A stretch of 45,700 nt of DNA, taken from NCBI GenBank assembly GCA_002449585.1, contig DJXD01000105.1, positions 1 to 45,700 on the forward strand, read 5' to 3'. Below, piece by piece: positions 1 through 7,975 of the stretch (its first letter is position 1; the number at the start of each line of letters is the position of its first letter). The translations under genes were made by a program, and so were the position numbers. Below the pieces are notes generated by a model that worked only from the letters and a program-made list of their open reading frames with translations, did not search any database and was not told the DNA's origin. This DNA is from Ruminococcus sp. UBA7013. Lineage in GTDB: Bacteria > Bacillota > Clostridia > Oscillospirales > Ruminococcaceae.

Positions 1-47
1 CCGCTGTTAACATCAGAAATGAGGGTATGCGGTTAGTTCTTGCATAA
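1..47 (+). CDS. tnpB: TnpB, C-terminal end only (IS200/IS605 family)
   Basis: Reading from base 3 gives AVNIRNEGMRLVLA followed by TAA at 45-47. The ending NIRNEGMRL is typical of TnpB (OrfB) proteins of IS200/IS605-type transposons, which are RNA-guided nucleases encoded within the element. Only 14 residues are inside the window, so nothing can be said about the RuvC or zinc-ribbon residues. The call is supported by the downstream structured region and right-end hairpin at 144-165. Whether a tnpA transposase is present lies outside the window. Confidence 0.7.
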   Translation, partial: AVNIRNEGMRLVLA

Positions 48-170
48 CTCAGAAATAAAAGAACCGTGGGACGCACGGGGTTAGCCTGCACTACTACAGC
101 ATCTCTGCCAAATCACAGAGTGTCAGACTGGTTAAACAGGAAGCCCCCGCCTCTTTAGGTGGGGGAGGAC
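20..170 (+). ncRNA. Putative omega-RNA region and right end of the TnpB element
   Basis: TnpB elements encode a guide RNA (omega-RNA) that overlaps the tnpB 3' end and runs to the right end of the element, with the flanking DNA serving as guide. Here the sequence after the tnpB stop contains GC-rich paired segments (for example around 66-90) and ends with a 9-bp hairpin: left arm 144-152, loop 153-156, right arm 157-165, one G-T pair. A near-identical hairpin occurs at 45659-45680 and a degenerate one at 4181-4202. Exact 5' and 3' ends are inferred. Confidence 0.55.
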
Positions 171-194
171 GTCACCCTTGTTTCTTTTTTATGC

Positions 195-224
195 ACAAAA
201 ACAGGCAGAGCCGAAACTCTGCCT
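195..224 (-). terminator. Intrinsic terminator of the AAA ATPase gene
   Basis: An 8-bp perfect stem (203-210 with 217-224, 6-base loop) is followed on the minus strand by a short T-rich tract (TGTTTTTG). It lies 70 bases past the stop codon of the minus-strand ATPase gene and is correctly oriented for it. Confidence 0.6.
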
Positions 225-292
225 TGATAATTTCATATTCCGTTAAGATTGCCATTTTTATACAAAGCTTATAGAATGACTTGCGAATCATT

Positions 293-1483
293 TCAGGTCA
301 GTAAAAAATCTAACAAGTTCAGATGCTGATACCCATCTTGGCTAAAATCCAACTCATCCATAGAAATTACATATTTTGGATAATTATCCTGTATTTCACG
401 CAAAGAACGAAATTCCTTCTCTGTCGTCTCCTGAGATGCAAGCAAATAACATACTTGATAGTATTCTTTTCTTCCATCTTTTTCCCCTACAAAATCAACT
501 TCCAATTCTTTCATTTTTCCAATTGTTACCTGATACCCTCTTCGCAACAGTTCCATATAAACAATGTTCTCCAAAATATGCTCAATATCTCTTTGATTGT
601 TTCCATAAAGCGCTTCACGGATTCCATGATCTGTCAGATAGATTTTCTCCTGAAATTTCAGAAGATTCTTCCCTTGCAAGTCCATTCTTGAAACTAAATG
701 CAGTAAGCAAGCTTTTTGACAGTAGTCAATATAATTGTACATCGTTTCATTACTGATATTCCGGAATTCACTTTTCATATATTTGCTGATATTTCCAGCC
801 GAAAATGTATTTCCTGTATTCGCTATCAAGTAATAGAGTATTCTTTCAAATTGTTCTGTATCACGGATATGATTTCTTGTTACCACATCTTTCAGCATGA
901 TAGAATCATAAATATCTGACAGATATTGTCTTTTTGCAGTTTCATCCATCGGGTACTGATACAGAAACGGCATACCACCCCAACGCAAATATTCCTGAAA
1001 TAATTTCTTCTTATCTGCATCAGGACTTGACAGCATGACTTCCTGAAATGAAAAAGGGTACATCTGTATTTGAATGTATCTCCCTGCTAAATAGGTGGCT
1101 AACTCCCCAGACAATAATTTTGCATTTGAGCCTGTTATATAAATATCACAATCGAAATCAATCATACAAGCGTTGACTAATTCTTCCCACTTGTCAAGCA
1201 CCTGCACTTCATCCAGAAACAAGTAAATTTTACCGGAATGTCCTCTTGCAAATTCCTTAATATATGCATAGGTATCTTCTTGATGCTTTATGAAATCCAG
1301 TGCTTTTGATTCAAAATTGATACTGATAAACTGACTTTCTGAAATGCCTGTTTCTTTCAATTCCTCTTGAATCAGTTTCAGCATGACAGATTTTCCACAT
1401 CTTCGAATACCTGCCAGAACTTTCACAATGCCCTTCCCAATAAATGGACGTACCTGCTTCATATAGAGTTCTCTTTTTATCAT
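293..1483 (-). CDS. AAA family ATPase with DUF4143 C-terminal domain
   Basis: A 396-residue protein of the large AAA_14/DUF4143 family found across gut bacteria and archaea. A Walker A motif GIRRCGKS lies near residues 25-32, a Walker B motif LFLDEVQ near 88-94, and a sensor-like ITGSNAK follows. The C-terminal part (from about residue 300) is DUF4143, which has a PD-(D/E)XK nuclease-like fold. VDFV followed by YYQV fits its core, but catalytic activity is unproven. The start was placed at the ATG at 1483 because GAGGTG lies six bases upstream; an upstream GTG would overlap that site. No partner gene is next to it. The exact role of the family is not established; it is often in mobile or accessory DNA, as here. 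Confidence 0.85.
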   Translation of the reverse strand: MIKRELYMKQVRPFIGKGIVKVLAGIRRCGKSVMLKLIQEELKETGISESQFISINFESKALDFIKHQEDTYAYIKEFARGHSGKIYLFLDEVQVLDKWEELVNACMIDFDCDIYITGSNAKLLSGELATYLAGRYIQIQMYPFSFQEVMLSSPDADKKKLFQEYLRWGGMPFLYQYPMDETAKRQYLSDIYDSIMLKDVVTRNHIRDTEQFERILYYLIANTGNTFSAGNISKYMKSEFRNISNETMYNYIDYCQKACLLHLVSRMDLQGKNLLKFQEKIYLTDHGIREALYGNNQRDIEHILENIVYMELLRRGYQVTIGKMKELEVDFVGEKDGRKEYYQVCYLLASQETTEKEFRSLREIQDNYPKYVISMDELDFSQDGYQHLNLLDFLLT

Positions 1484-1509
1484 GTACAACACCTCATTTC
1501 TTTATTACT

Positions 1510-1538
1510 ATTATACCAGAAATGATTTTAAAAATCAA
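1510..1538 (-). promoter_or_regulatory. Promoter of the AAA ATPase gene
   Basis: On the minus strand TTGATT (1538-1533) is separated by 17 bases from TATAAT (1515-1510), about 27 bases before the start codon. Confidence 0.65.
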
Positions 1539-1659
1539 GAGGAGTTTTCGATATAATGAAAAGCAGTTCAAATTTTCTTCCTTGGTCAAATCTTTATTTT
1601 CTTATACTTACTACACGTTATAACACAATTCAAAAAAAGTCAATCCAAAATAAAAAATG

Positions 1660-1700
1660 TTGCAAAAAGTATTGCAAAAAAGATGCTTCTGTGATATAAT
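1660..1700 (+). promoter_or_regulatory. Promoter and direct-repeat operator candidate of brnTA
   Basis: TTGCAA (1672-1677), a 17-base spacer and TATAAT (1695-1700) form a strong promoter just upstream of brnT. The -35 element lies within two direct copies of TTGCAAAAA (1660-1668 and 1672-1680). BrnA antitoxins are known DNA-binding repressors of their own operon, so these repeats are a plausible binding site; that is inference. Confidence 0.6.
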
Positions 1701-1720
1701 AAAATAAAGGAGCTGATACT

Positions 1721-2008
1721 GTGAAATTTCAGTGGGACGAAAATAAAGAAAAAATAAACATTACCAAACATGGTCTTGATTTCAAAACGGCAGCTCGTGT
1801 CTTTGAAGATGAAAATCGAATTGAAAGATATGATGAAGAACACAGTTTTGATGAAGACCCATATATCACCATTGGGCTGGTTAATGGGATAGCTGTTATC
1901 ATTATGGTGGTATACACAGAAAGAGAAGATGCCATTAGAATCATATCCGCCAGAAAAGCAACTAAGCAAGAAAAGGAGGCTTATTTTTATGGTAGAGATG
2001 AATATTGA
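1721..2008 (+). CDS. brnT: BrnT-family ribonuclease toxin
   Basis: A 95-residue DUF497/BrnT protein. The family forms a RelE-like RNase fold and arrests growth by cleaving RNA; it is neutralised by BrnA. Recognisable family features are FQWDENKEKINITKHGL at the start, the central VVYTER, and RIISARKAT near the end. The start is GTG at 1721, with AAGGAG eight bases upstream. It overlaps the downstream antitoxin gene by 20 bases, the usual toxin-first BrnTA order. Confidence 0.9.
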   Translation: MKFQWDENKEKINITKHGLDFKTAARVFEDENRIERYDEEHSFDEDPYITIGLVNGIAVIIMVVYTEREDAIRIISARKATKQEKEAYFYGRDEY

Positions 2009-2297
2009 TTTCAGTGAAAAATTAACAGAAGAACAAATCAAGATGCTTGAAGCATTGAAAGAGCGTCCCATTGTCCCTGATGAAGATTGTCCTGTCATGA
2101 CAGAGGAACAATTGAGACAATTCAAAAGAATCTCGGAACGCAAAAGAGAAGAACGTAAAAAACAATCTGTTACTATCCGTTTGTCTCCTCAGGCATTAAA
2201 GACAGCTAAGTCACTGGGAAAAGGTTACACGTCTGTGCTTAGCAGAATCTTAGAAAGTGCATTAAGTGACAGTGACACAATCAAGCGTTATTTGTAA
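1989..2297 (+). CDS. brnA: BrnA-family antitoxin
   Basis: A 102-residue protein whose C-terminal half (SVTIRLSPQALKTAKSLGKG and following) is a ribbon-helix-helix DNA-binding domain. The acidic N-terminal half is the expected toxin-binding part. The ATG at 1989 was chosen because AAGGAGG sits nine bases upstream, inside the end of brnT; a second ATG three codons later is possible. Overlap with brnT implies translational coupling. It probably binds the toxin and represses the operon. Confidence 0.88.
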   Translation: MVEMNIDFSEKLTEEQIKMLEALKERPIVPDEDCPVMTEEQLRQFKRISERKREERKKQSVTIRLSPQALKTAKSLGKGYTSVLSRILESALSDSDTIKRYL

Positions 2298-2298
2298 G

Positions 2299-2331
2299 AA
2301 AATTCTCCGGAAAAGTCCGGAAAATTTTTTT
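2299..2331 (+). terminator. Intrinsic terminator after brnA
   Basis: Left arm 2299-2311 and right arm 2316-2328 pair over 13 positions with one mismatch around a 4-base loop, ending in a T tract. It begins two bases after the brnA stop codon. Confidence 0.75.
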
Positions 2332-2332
2332 G

Positions 2333-2376
2333 TTCCCTTTTGGTACATCTATATGTATGGATGTATCAAAAGGGAA
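2333..2376. repeat. 17-bp inverted repeat of unknown role
   Basis: Arms 2333-2349 and 2360-2376 are complementary except for one G-T position, with a 10-base A/T spacer. The arms begin TTCCCTTTTGG and end CAAAAGGGAA. It lies between two terminators and has no T tract of its own, so it does not look like a simple terminator. It could be a recombinase or regulator binding site. Confidence 0.6.
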
Positions 2377-2438
2377 TAGAGCTGAATCGGCTGATAAATT
2401 AATTGGATTTATACAATATGCTGTTGTAACCTGTTAAA

Positions 2439-2467
2439 AAAATTTCCCTCTCTGTGTAGAGAGGGAT
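2439..2467 (-). terminator. Intrinsic terminator of the serine recombinase gene
   Basis: On the minus strand a stem formed by CCCTCTCT and AGAGAGGG is followed by a run of seven T, about 15 bases beyond the recombinase stop codon. Confidence 0.65.
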
Positions 2468-2482
2468 ATAACACTTCTGAAT

Positions 2483-3958
2483 TCAATTATCATTCAGCTT
2501 GATTTCAATTTTTCCGTCTGCATGAGGAATAATTTCACTGATGAGTGATTTCAATTCTGTATTAGTCATATTGGCAATAGAAGCATAATAAGCAAATTGA
2601 TTTACTAATAATTGATACTGTTTTTTTATTTTTTCAGTAGTATCTGTTGTATTGTATTTTTCCAGTTCAAAGAGAATCTGTGAAATCTGCTTATCAATTG
2701 CAGAGGTTCTTTGTTTTAATTCAGGGAGAGAAATAATATCCATCTCGAACATTTCCATTTGTTTTTTTCTTTTGATTTGAAATAGTTTCAATTGTTCCCT
2801 GAGTGCCTGTCCTGAAACAAAAGACTGTTTTTTCTGATACTGTGCGATGAATGCAGAAATAAATTTTTCTTTGTGTATCATAAAAGATTGAAAATAATCA
2901 TCAATATTTTCGATCAGTTCATTTTCAGGAATTGTCAATGTATTTTTACAAAATCCCGTTCCATAATGATTTCTTCCGCTACAAGCCCACCAGATTTTTA
3001 GACTTTTTTCATTCTTTCTGGTGAAGCGTCTGAATGAATAGCCACATTCTGGACATGTGATCAATGTACTGAATAAATGATGATTACTATGTTTTTTATG
3101 TAATGTAGAAGTCAATTCATGATTATGATCTTGATTTATCCGCTGTGCCTGTTCCCATAATTCTAATGATATGATACGCAATTCTGGTTTTTCTATTTCA
3201 ATCCATTCTGAAGGTGCTTTTATCATTCGTGTTTTGTCAATAAAATCTTTGATTTCAGATTTTCCATTGATGATATATCCAGCATAGATTTTATTTTTTA
3301 ACAATCTGCTGACTGCTGTTGTAGACCATGGCACACCCCTGGCACTGGTTAGGCCTAAATGATTTAGATATTTGGCAATTTTATGCACACCGCATCCCTG
3401 ATTGACATACAGATCAAAAATCTTTCTGACAATTTCCGCTTCCTGTGGATGAATTTGCAAATGAAAATAGTCCCCATTTGTTTTGAGATAGCCAAAGCAT
3501 TGATTAGGAACTCTGCCTTTCATCGCATTAACTTTCTTGCCGAATTTAACACGCTTAGACATATTGGAAGATTCTTCCTGTGCAATAGCGGCAAACATTG
3601 TTAAGACAAGTTCATCACATTCTCTGGTTTCCATATTTGCAGTAATGAATTTTACATTAATATCCAATGCTTTCATTCTGCGGATGCTTTGCAAAAAATC
3701 GACAGTATTTCGGGCTAATCTGGATATATCTTTCACCAGAACGCATTGAAATTCTTTTTTTTCGCTGTCGATCATCATCTGATTAAATGCGGTTCTGTTT
3801 TTTCTGGATGTGCCTGTAATGCCTTCATCTGCATAGATATGAATCAGATTTAAATTCTGCTGTTCTGCATATTTCTGAAAGAATTCCTGCTGTGCCATAA
3901 AAGAATTTATCTGATCTTCTTTGTTAGTGGATACACGACAATAAGCAACTACATTCAT
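2483..3958 (-). CDS. Large serine recombinase (resolvase/invertase family)
   Basis: A 491-residue site-specific recombinase. The N-terminal resolvase domain starts VVAYCRVSTNKEDQ, with the expected nucleophile Ser10. It retains the conserved DEGITGTSRKNRTAF and LVKDISRLARN blocks. A recombinase domain follows (HKIAKYLN, SRLLKNKIYAGY), then a zinc-ribbon region (CPECGYSF ... WWACSGRNHYGTGFC) and a C-terminal coiled coil. It appears intact. The ATG at 3958 was chosen because AAGGAG lies a few bases upstream and it overlaps the stop of the preceding small ORF (ATGA). A longer in-frame reading starts upstream but lacks a ribosome site and family similarity. It probably mobilised an element here, though no clear att sites can be assigned. 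Confidence 0.9.
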   Translation of the reverse strand: MNVVAYCRVSTNKEDQINSFMAQQEFFQKYAEQQNLNLIHIYADEGITGTSRKNRTAFNQMMIDSEKKEFQCVLVKDISRLARNTVDFLQSIRRMKALDINVKFITANMETRECDELVLTMFAAIAQEESSNMSKRVKFGKKVNAMKGRVPNQCFGYLKTNGDYFHLQIHPQEAEIVRKIFDLYVNQGCGVHKIAKYLNHLGLTSARGVPWSTTAVSRLLKNKIYAGYIINGKSEIKDFIDKTRMIKAPSEWIEIEKPELRIISLELWEQAQRINQDHNHELTSTLHKKHSNHHLFSTLITCPECGYSFRRFTRKNEKSLKIWWACSGRNHYGTGFCKNTLTIPENELIENIDDYFQSFMIHKEKFISAFIAQYQKKQSFVSGQALREQLKLFQIKRKKQMEMFEMDIISLPELKQRTSAIDKQISQILFELEKYNTTDTTEKIKKQYQLLVNQFAYYASIANMTNTELKSLISEIIPHADGKIEIKLNDN

Positions 3959-4143
3959 TTGTTTCTCCTTGTAGGCTGTTCCTGTAAAGGATCTGTTTTT
4001 TCTGGAGCAAAGCCGGATTTCTGCATGATAATCTGATTTTCCTGTAATTGTCTTATTAATAATGCAGATATCTGCTTTTCCAGATTTTTGGAAAATGAGT
4101 TCAGATTCTTCTGAGAATGAATAAATAAATATTTGTTTTTCAT
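3955..4143 (-). CDS. Small protein translationally coupled to the recombinase
   Basis: A 62-residue ORF, rich in Lys, Gln and Asn, starting at an ATG with AAAGGAA upstream. It ends in a TGA that overlaps the ATG of the recombinase. The last codons of this ORF contain the recombinase ribosome site, so its translation should control recombinase synthesis. I do not recognise a domain; it may be a helical accessory protein or only a leader. Confidence 0.55.
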   Translation of the reverse strand: MKNKYLFIHSQKNLNSFSKNLEKQISALLIRQLQENQIIMQKSGFAPEKTDPLQEQPTRRNK

Positions 4144-4172
4144 AATCAAATTCCTTTCTGTTTTCAACCAAA

Positions 4173-4210
4173 CTTTGAATCCCTCGCTTCTTTAAGCGGT
4201 GGATATGATC
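4173..4210 (+). mobile_element. Solitary IS200/IS605-type end hairpin (remnant)
   Basis: The sequence from TTGAATCCC onward pairs 4181-4189 with 4194-4202 across the loop CTTT, with one mismatch. Its layout (GAAT, C-rich arm, C-T-rich loop, G-rich arm, GGA) matches the hairpins at 144-165 and 45659-45680 in the same orientation. No tnpA or tnpB sequence adjoins it; the 5' end of the recombinase operon does. Confidence 0.45.
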
Positions 4211-4367
4211 AAACGGCAGTGGGGCGAAAAAAATTGGTATCTCTCACTGATATGAAGTCAATTCACTTGAAATTTTTCCATTGTTAATGACAGAATTATG
4301 CTTTGACGTGGATTGAAACAATATTATGAATCTGATTTCTGTAATATGACTAAATCTGACCCATCAC

Positions 4368-4396
4368 TTGCAAATTTCTTTCCATTGTGTTATAAT
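4368..4396 (+). promoter_or_regulatory. Promoter of the capA-like gene and feo cluster
   Basis: TTGCAA (4368-4373), 17-base spacer, TATAAT (4391-4396), 39 bases before the TTG start of the lipoprotein gene. Confidence 0.7.
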
Positions 4397-4434
4397 AAAA
4401 GCAACAGCTTTGATCATGAAAGGAAGAATCAGAA

Positions 4435-5583
4435 TTGAAAAAAAGAAAACTATTGCTGTTGGCTATATGTTGTTGCCTGAGTTTTACAGCCTGTCAGAGA
4501 TCTGCCAGTTCTAATAACATCAATGTGATGACAATTCCTGTAGAAGATTTTCCTGAACCTGAAACAGAACCACCTGTCACAGAACCAGTATCAGAGACGA
4601 AACCCGAAATTCCATTTGATTATACAATCTGTTTTACTGGAGATATTAGTATTGAAGATGGTGCTTGGACAACACAGAAATGGATTAACAGTGGGCGTGA
4701 TACCTATGCTTGCTTTGATCAGACTATTGTTCAGCATATGAGAGAAGCAGATATTTGTCTAGCAGATAATGAATTTCCTTATACAACAAGGGGAATTCCT
4801 ACAGAGGGAAAAGATTATATTTATCGTGCAAATCCTGAAAATATTTCTTTGATGGAAGATTTGGGAGTGGATATTCTTGCATTGGCAAATAATCATATGT
4901 ATGATTATGGCGCACAGGGTTTGCTGGATACACTGGAAACAATTGATAATACCAATATGATGCGTGTCGGAGCTGGGAAAAATCTGGAAGAAGCTTCTGA
5001 AACAAGATTCGTAGAGCTTGATGGCTTGACAGTTGCTTTTATCTGCGGAACTCGTGTAGAATGGGTTGAGCTTACCAAAGGTGCAACCGAAACCGAGCCC
5101 GGTGTATTCCGTACAGTTGAACCGGAGTTGATGTATCAGCGTGTGCAGGAAGCACGAGAACAAGCAGATTTAGTAATTGTCTATATTCATTGGGGAATTG
5201 AAGGCGTGGAATATCTTGAAGATTATCAGGAAACTGTTGGGAAAGAATTGATCCGACAGGGAGCAGATGCAGTAATTGGAAATCATACCCATTGTTTGCA
5301 AGGGATTGAATTCTATGAAGGAAAGCCTATTGTATACTCATTAGGGAATTTTTGGTTTAATTCTCGCACACAGGATAGTGTACTAGCAGAATTGCATGTC
5401 ACCGGCACTCGATCTGATTATCAATTGCAGCTTCAATATGTTCCAGCGTTACAATCAGATTGCACGATTTCTTATATTTCTGATCCTGATCTGCAATATG
5501 AGTATTACAGACATCTTGAAAGAATTTCCAGAAACGTGTCTTTTGATGAAAATGGCGTATGCACAGAAATTGAAACAGATTAA
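4435..5583 (+). CDS. CapA-family lipoprotein (poly-gamma-glutamate capsule type)
   Basis: A 382-residue lipoprotein with the lipobox LSFTAC, so Cys20 should be lipidated and the protein anchored outside the membrane. A short Glu/Pro/Thr linker follows. The rest is the metallophosphatase-like PGA_cap domain, with TGDISIEDG, the NNHMYDYG motif, VIVYIHWGIE and GNHTHCLQG as likely metal or active-site segments, and YSLGNF near the end. The start is TTG at 4435 with AAAGGAAG eight bases upstream. CapA proteins work with CapB/CapC in poly-glutamate capsules, but none are here, so the substrate is unknown. The next gene follows after 28 bases without a terminator. Confidence 0.85.
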   Translation: MKKRKLLLLAICCCLSFTACQRSASSNNINVMTIPVEDFPEPETEPPVTEPVSETKPEIPFDYTICFTGDISIEDGAWTTQKWINSGRDTYACFDQTIVQHMREADICLADNEFPYTTRGIPTEGKDYIYRANPENISLMEDLGVDILALANNHMYDYGAQGLLDTLETIDNTNMMRVGAGKNLEEASETRFVELDGLTVAFICGTRVEWVELTKGATETEPGVFRTVEPELMYQRVQEAREQADLVIVYIHWGIEGVEYLEDYQETVGKELIRQGADAVIGNHTHCLQGIEFYEGKPIVYSLGNFWFNSRTQDSVLAELHVTGTRSDYQLQLQYVPALQSDCTISYISDPDLQYEYYRHLERISRNVSFDENGVCTEIETD

Positions 5584-5611
5584 TTTCATAAAAATTCAAT
5601 AGGAGAAAATC

Positions 5612-7963
5612 ATGACTTTAAAAGATTTAAAAATTGGTCAGTCCGCAAAAATTGACATTGTTGGCGGACAAGGTGCGCTTCGTCAACATTTCTTAGATAT
5701 GGGAGTCATTCCGGGCGCAGAGGTTACGCTTGTCAAGCTTGCTCCGATGGGTGATCCCCTAGAAATCCGGATTCATGGATATGAATTGACACTCCGCATT
5801 GCAGATGCAGAAAAAATACAGATTACCCCTGTAAATAAAACAAAGATATTTCAGCAAGATCCGGCAATCATGAAAGAAATTGCACATCCCGGACTTGGGG
5901 AAGAAGGAAAATATCATCCTAAAGGAAGCGGCAACCCTCTCCCGGATGATACATTATTAAGCTTTGCATTGGTAGGAAATCAAAATTGCGGCAAGACAAC
6001 TTTATTTAATCAGCTCACAGGCGCAAATCAGCATGTCGGAAATTTCCCCGGTGTGACGGTAGATCGGAAAGATGGTGCAATCAAAGGGCAGAATCATACA
6101 TCTATTACAGATCTTCCCGGTATTTATTCCATGTCTCCGTATTCGAGCGAGGAGCTTGTGAGCCGTAATTTTGTTTTGCATGACAAACCTAAAGCAATGA
6201 TTAATATTATAGATGCGACAAATATCGAAAGAAATTTATATCTGACAATGCAGTTATTAGAGATGAATATTCCTGTTGTGATTGCATTGAATATGATGGA
6301 TGAACTTCGGGGCAATGGCGGAACAGTGGATATCAACAGAATGGAAAATATGCTTGGTGTTCCTGTTGTGCCGATCTCTGCCGCCAAGAATGAGGGAATT
6401 GATGAGCTTGTCCATCATGCTCTGCATATTGCACATTATCAGGAACGCCCTCAAAGATTGGATTTCTGTGATGTAAATGATCACGGCGGCGCAGTGCATC
6501 GCTGTTTACATGCTGTTATTCATCTGATTGAAGATCATGCCCAGCTTGTGGGGCTTCCTGTCCGATTTGCGGCAAGCAAAGTGATCGAAGGCGATGAGCT
6601 GATATTAAATCAATTAATGCTGGATCAGAATGAAAAAGAAACATTGGAGCATATTGCACAGCAGATGGAAAAAGAACGTGGTCTTGACCGAAGCGCAGCG
6701 ATTGCAGATATGCGTTTTAGATTTATTGAAAAAATTTGTCATGAATGCGTTGTAAAACCGCATGAAAGCAAGGAACATATTCGCAGTCAGAAAATAGATA
6801 AGATTCTGACGGGGAAATATACAGCCATTCCGGTATTTGTCATAGTGATGGCGGCTGTTTTCTTTTTGACATTTAATGTAATTGGTGCATTTTTTCAAGA
6901 TCTGCTTGCCAGCGGAATAGAAGCACTGACAGGATTTGTAGATACCGCTTTGACAAATGCAGATGTCAATGAAGGAATTCATAGTCTTATTGTAGATGGT
7001 ATTTTTGAAGGTGTGGGCAGTGTACTGAGCTTTTTGCCTATTATTGTGACAATGTTTTTCTTTCTTTCTCTGCTGGAAGACAGCGGCTATATTGCAAGAG
7101 TGGCATTTTTCATGGATAAATTGCTTCGGAAAATCGGCCTTTCAGGAAGGAGCATCGTTCCTTTGCTCATTGGGTTTGGGTGTACTGTTCCGGCGGTCAT
7201 GTCTACTCGTACGCTTCCGAGTGAGCGTGACAGACGCATGACAATATTATTAACGCCTTTTATGAGCTGTACGGCAAAACTGCCGATTTATTCATTTTTT
7301 GTTGCAGCATTTTTCCCGGAAAATGGCTGGCTTATGATTACAGGATTATATTTTCTGGGGATTCTGCTGGGGATCATTGCGGCTTTGATTTATAAGAAAA
7401 CACTGTTTACAGGCGAAGCTGTTCCCTTTGTCATGGAATTGCCAAATTATCGTATGCCAAGCGCAAAAAGTGTGATTCAGCTTTTATGGGAAAAGGCAAA
7501 AGATTTTTTACAGAAAGCATTTTCTGTGATTCTGATCGCTACAGTGGTTGTCTGGTTTCTGCAAAGTTTTGATTTTCATTTCAATCTGGTGGAAGATGCA
7601 AAAAATAGCATTCTTGCGATGATTTCAGGCATTCTTGTTCCTATTTTCAAGCCGGTAGGGCTGGGAGACTGGAGAATTTGTACCTCATTGATTTCTGGAT
7701 TTATGGCAAAGGAAAGTGTTGTTTCTGTCTTAGAAGTACTTTTTAATAATGATGGGGGAGTCAATGCGGCATTGTCAACGCTTTCGGCTGTCTGTCTGCT
7801 TGTATTTTCGTTGTTATATACTCCCTGTGTTGCGGCAGTGGCTTCTATCAAGCGTGAAATGGGTGGAAAATGGGCTGTTTGTATCGTATTATGGCAATGT
7901 TTTGTTGCATGGCTTGCGGCGTTTCTGATATATCAAATAGGCATGCTGGCCGGCGTGATGTAA
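5612..7963 (+). CDS. feoB: Fused FeoA-FeoB ferrous iron transporter
   Basis: A 783-residue protein. Residues 1-75 are a complete FeoA (SH3-like) domain containing FLDMGVIPGAEV. From about residue 110 follows the FeoB G-protein domain with G1 GNQNCGKTT, G3 TDLPGIYSM and G4-like NMMD. The membrane permease half carries the Gate motifs around GFGCTVPAVMSTRT and LMPFMSC-like TPFMSCTAKLP. FeoA and FeoB are separate proteins in most bacteria but fused in some anaerobes. G1 has Gln where FeoB usually has Pro. It imports Fe2+ across the cytoplasmic membrane in a GTP-dependent way. The ribosome site AGGAG lies upstream of the ATG. Two small Cys-rich membrane protein genes follow closely. Confidence 0.95.
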   Translation: MTLKDLKIGQSAKIDIVGGQGALRQHFLDMGVIPGAEVTLVKLAPMGDPLEIRIHGYELTLRIADAEKIQITPVNKTKIFQQDPAIMKEIAHPGLGEEGKYHPKGSGNPLPDDTLLSFALVGNQNCGKTTLFNQLTGANQHVGNFPGVTVDRKDGAIKGQNHTSITDLPGIYSMSPYSSEELVSRNFVLHDKPKAMINIIDATNIERNLYLTMQLLEMNIPVVIALNMMDELRGNGGTVDINRMENMLGVPVVPISAAKNEGIDELVHHALHIAHYQERPQRLDFCDVNDHGGAVHRCLHAVIHLIEDHAQLVGLPVRFAASKVIEGDELILNQLMLDQNEKETLEHIAQQMEKERGLDRSAAIADMRFRFIEKICHECVVKPHESKEHIRSQKIDKILTGKYTAIPVFVIVMAAVFFLTFNVIGAFFQDLLASGIEALTGFVDTALTNADVNEGIHSLIVDGIFEGVGSVLSFLPIIVTMFFFLSLLEDSGYIARVAFFMDKLLRKIGLSGRSIVPLLIGFGCTVPAVMSTRTLPSERDRRMTILLTPFMSCTAKLPIYSFFVAAFFPENGWLMITGLYFLGILLGIIAALIYKKTLFTGEAVPFVMELPNYRMPSAKSVIQLLWEKAKDFLQKAFSVILIATVVVWFLQSFDFHFNLVEDAKNSILAMISGILVPIFKPVGLGDWRICTSLISGFMAKESVVSVLEVLFNNDGGVNAALSTLSAVCLLVFSLLYTPCVAAVASIKREMGGKWAVCIVLWQCFVAWLAAFLIYQIGMLAGVM

Positions 7964-7975
7964 GGGGGATTTAGC

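Noticed and set aside
323..919. Several plus-strand frames of 67-126 residues across the AAA ATPase gene.
   Set aside because: They are antisense to a gene with clear Walker motifs, lack ribosome sites and show no family similarity.
3959..4171. A longer recombinase of 562 residues starting upstream.
   Set aside because: The extra 71 residues have no recombinase similarity or ribosome site, while MNVVAYCRVS has AAGGAG at proper spacing.
4302..4321. GTGGATTGAAAC, the end of a common type I CRISPR repeat.
   Set aside because: Only one 12-base match, no second repeat within 100 bases on either side and no cas genes; treated as chance.
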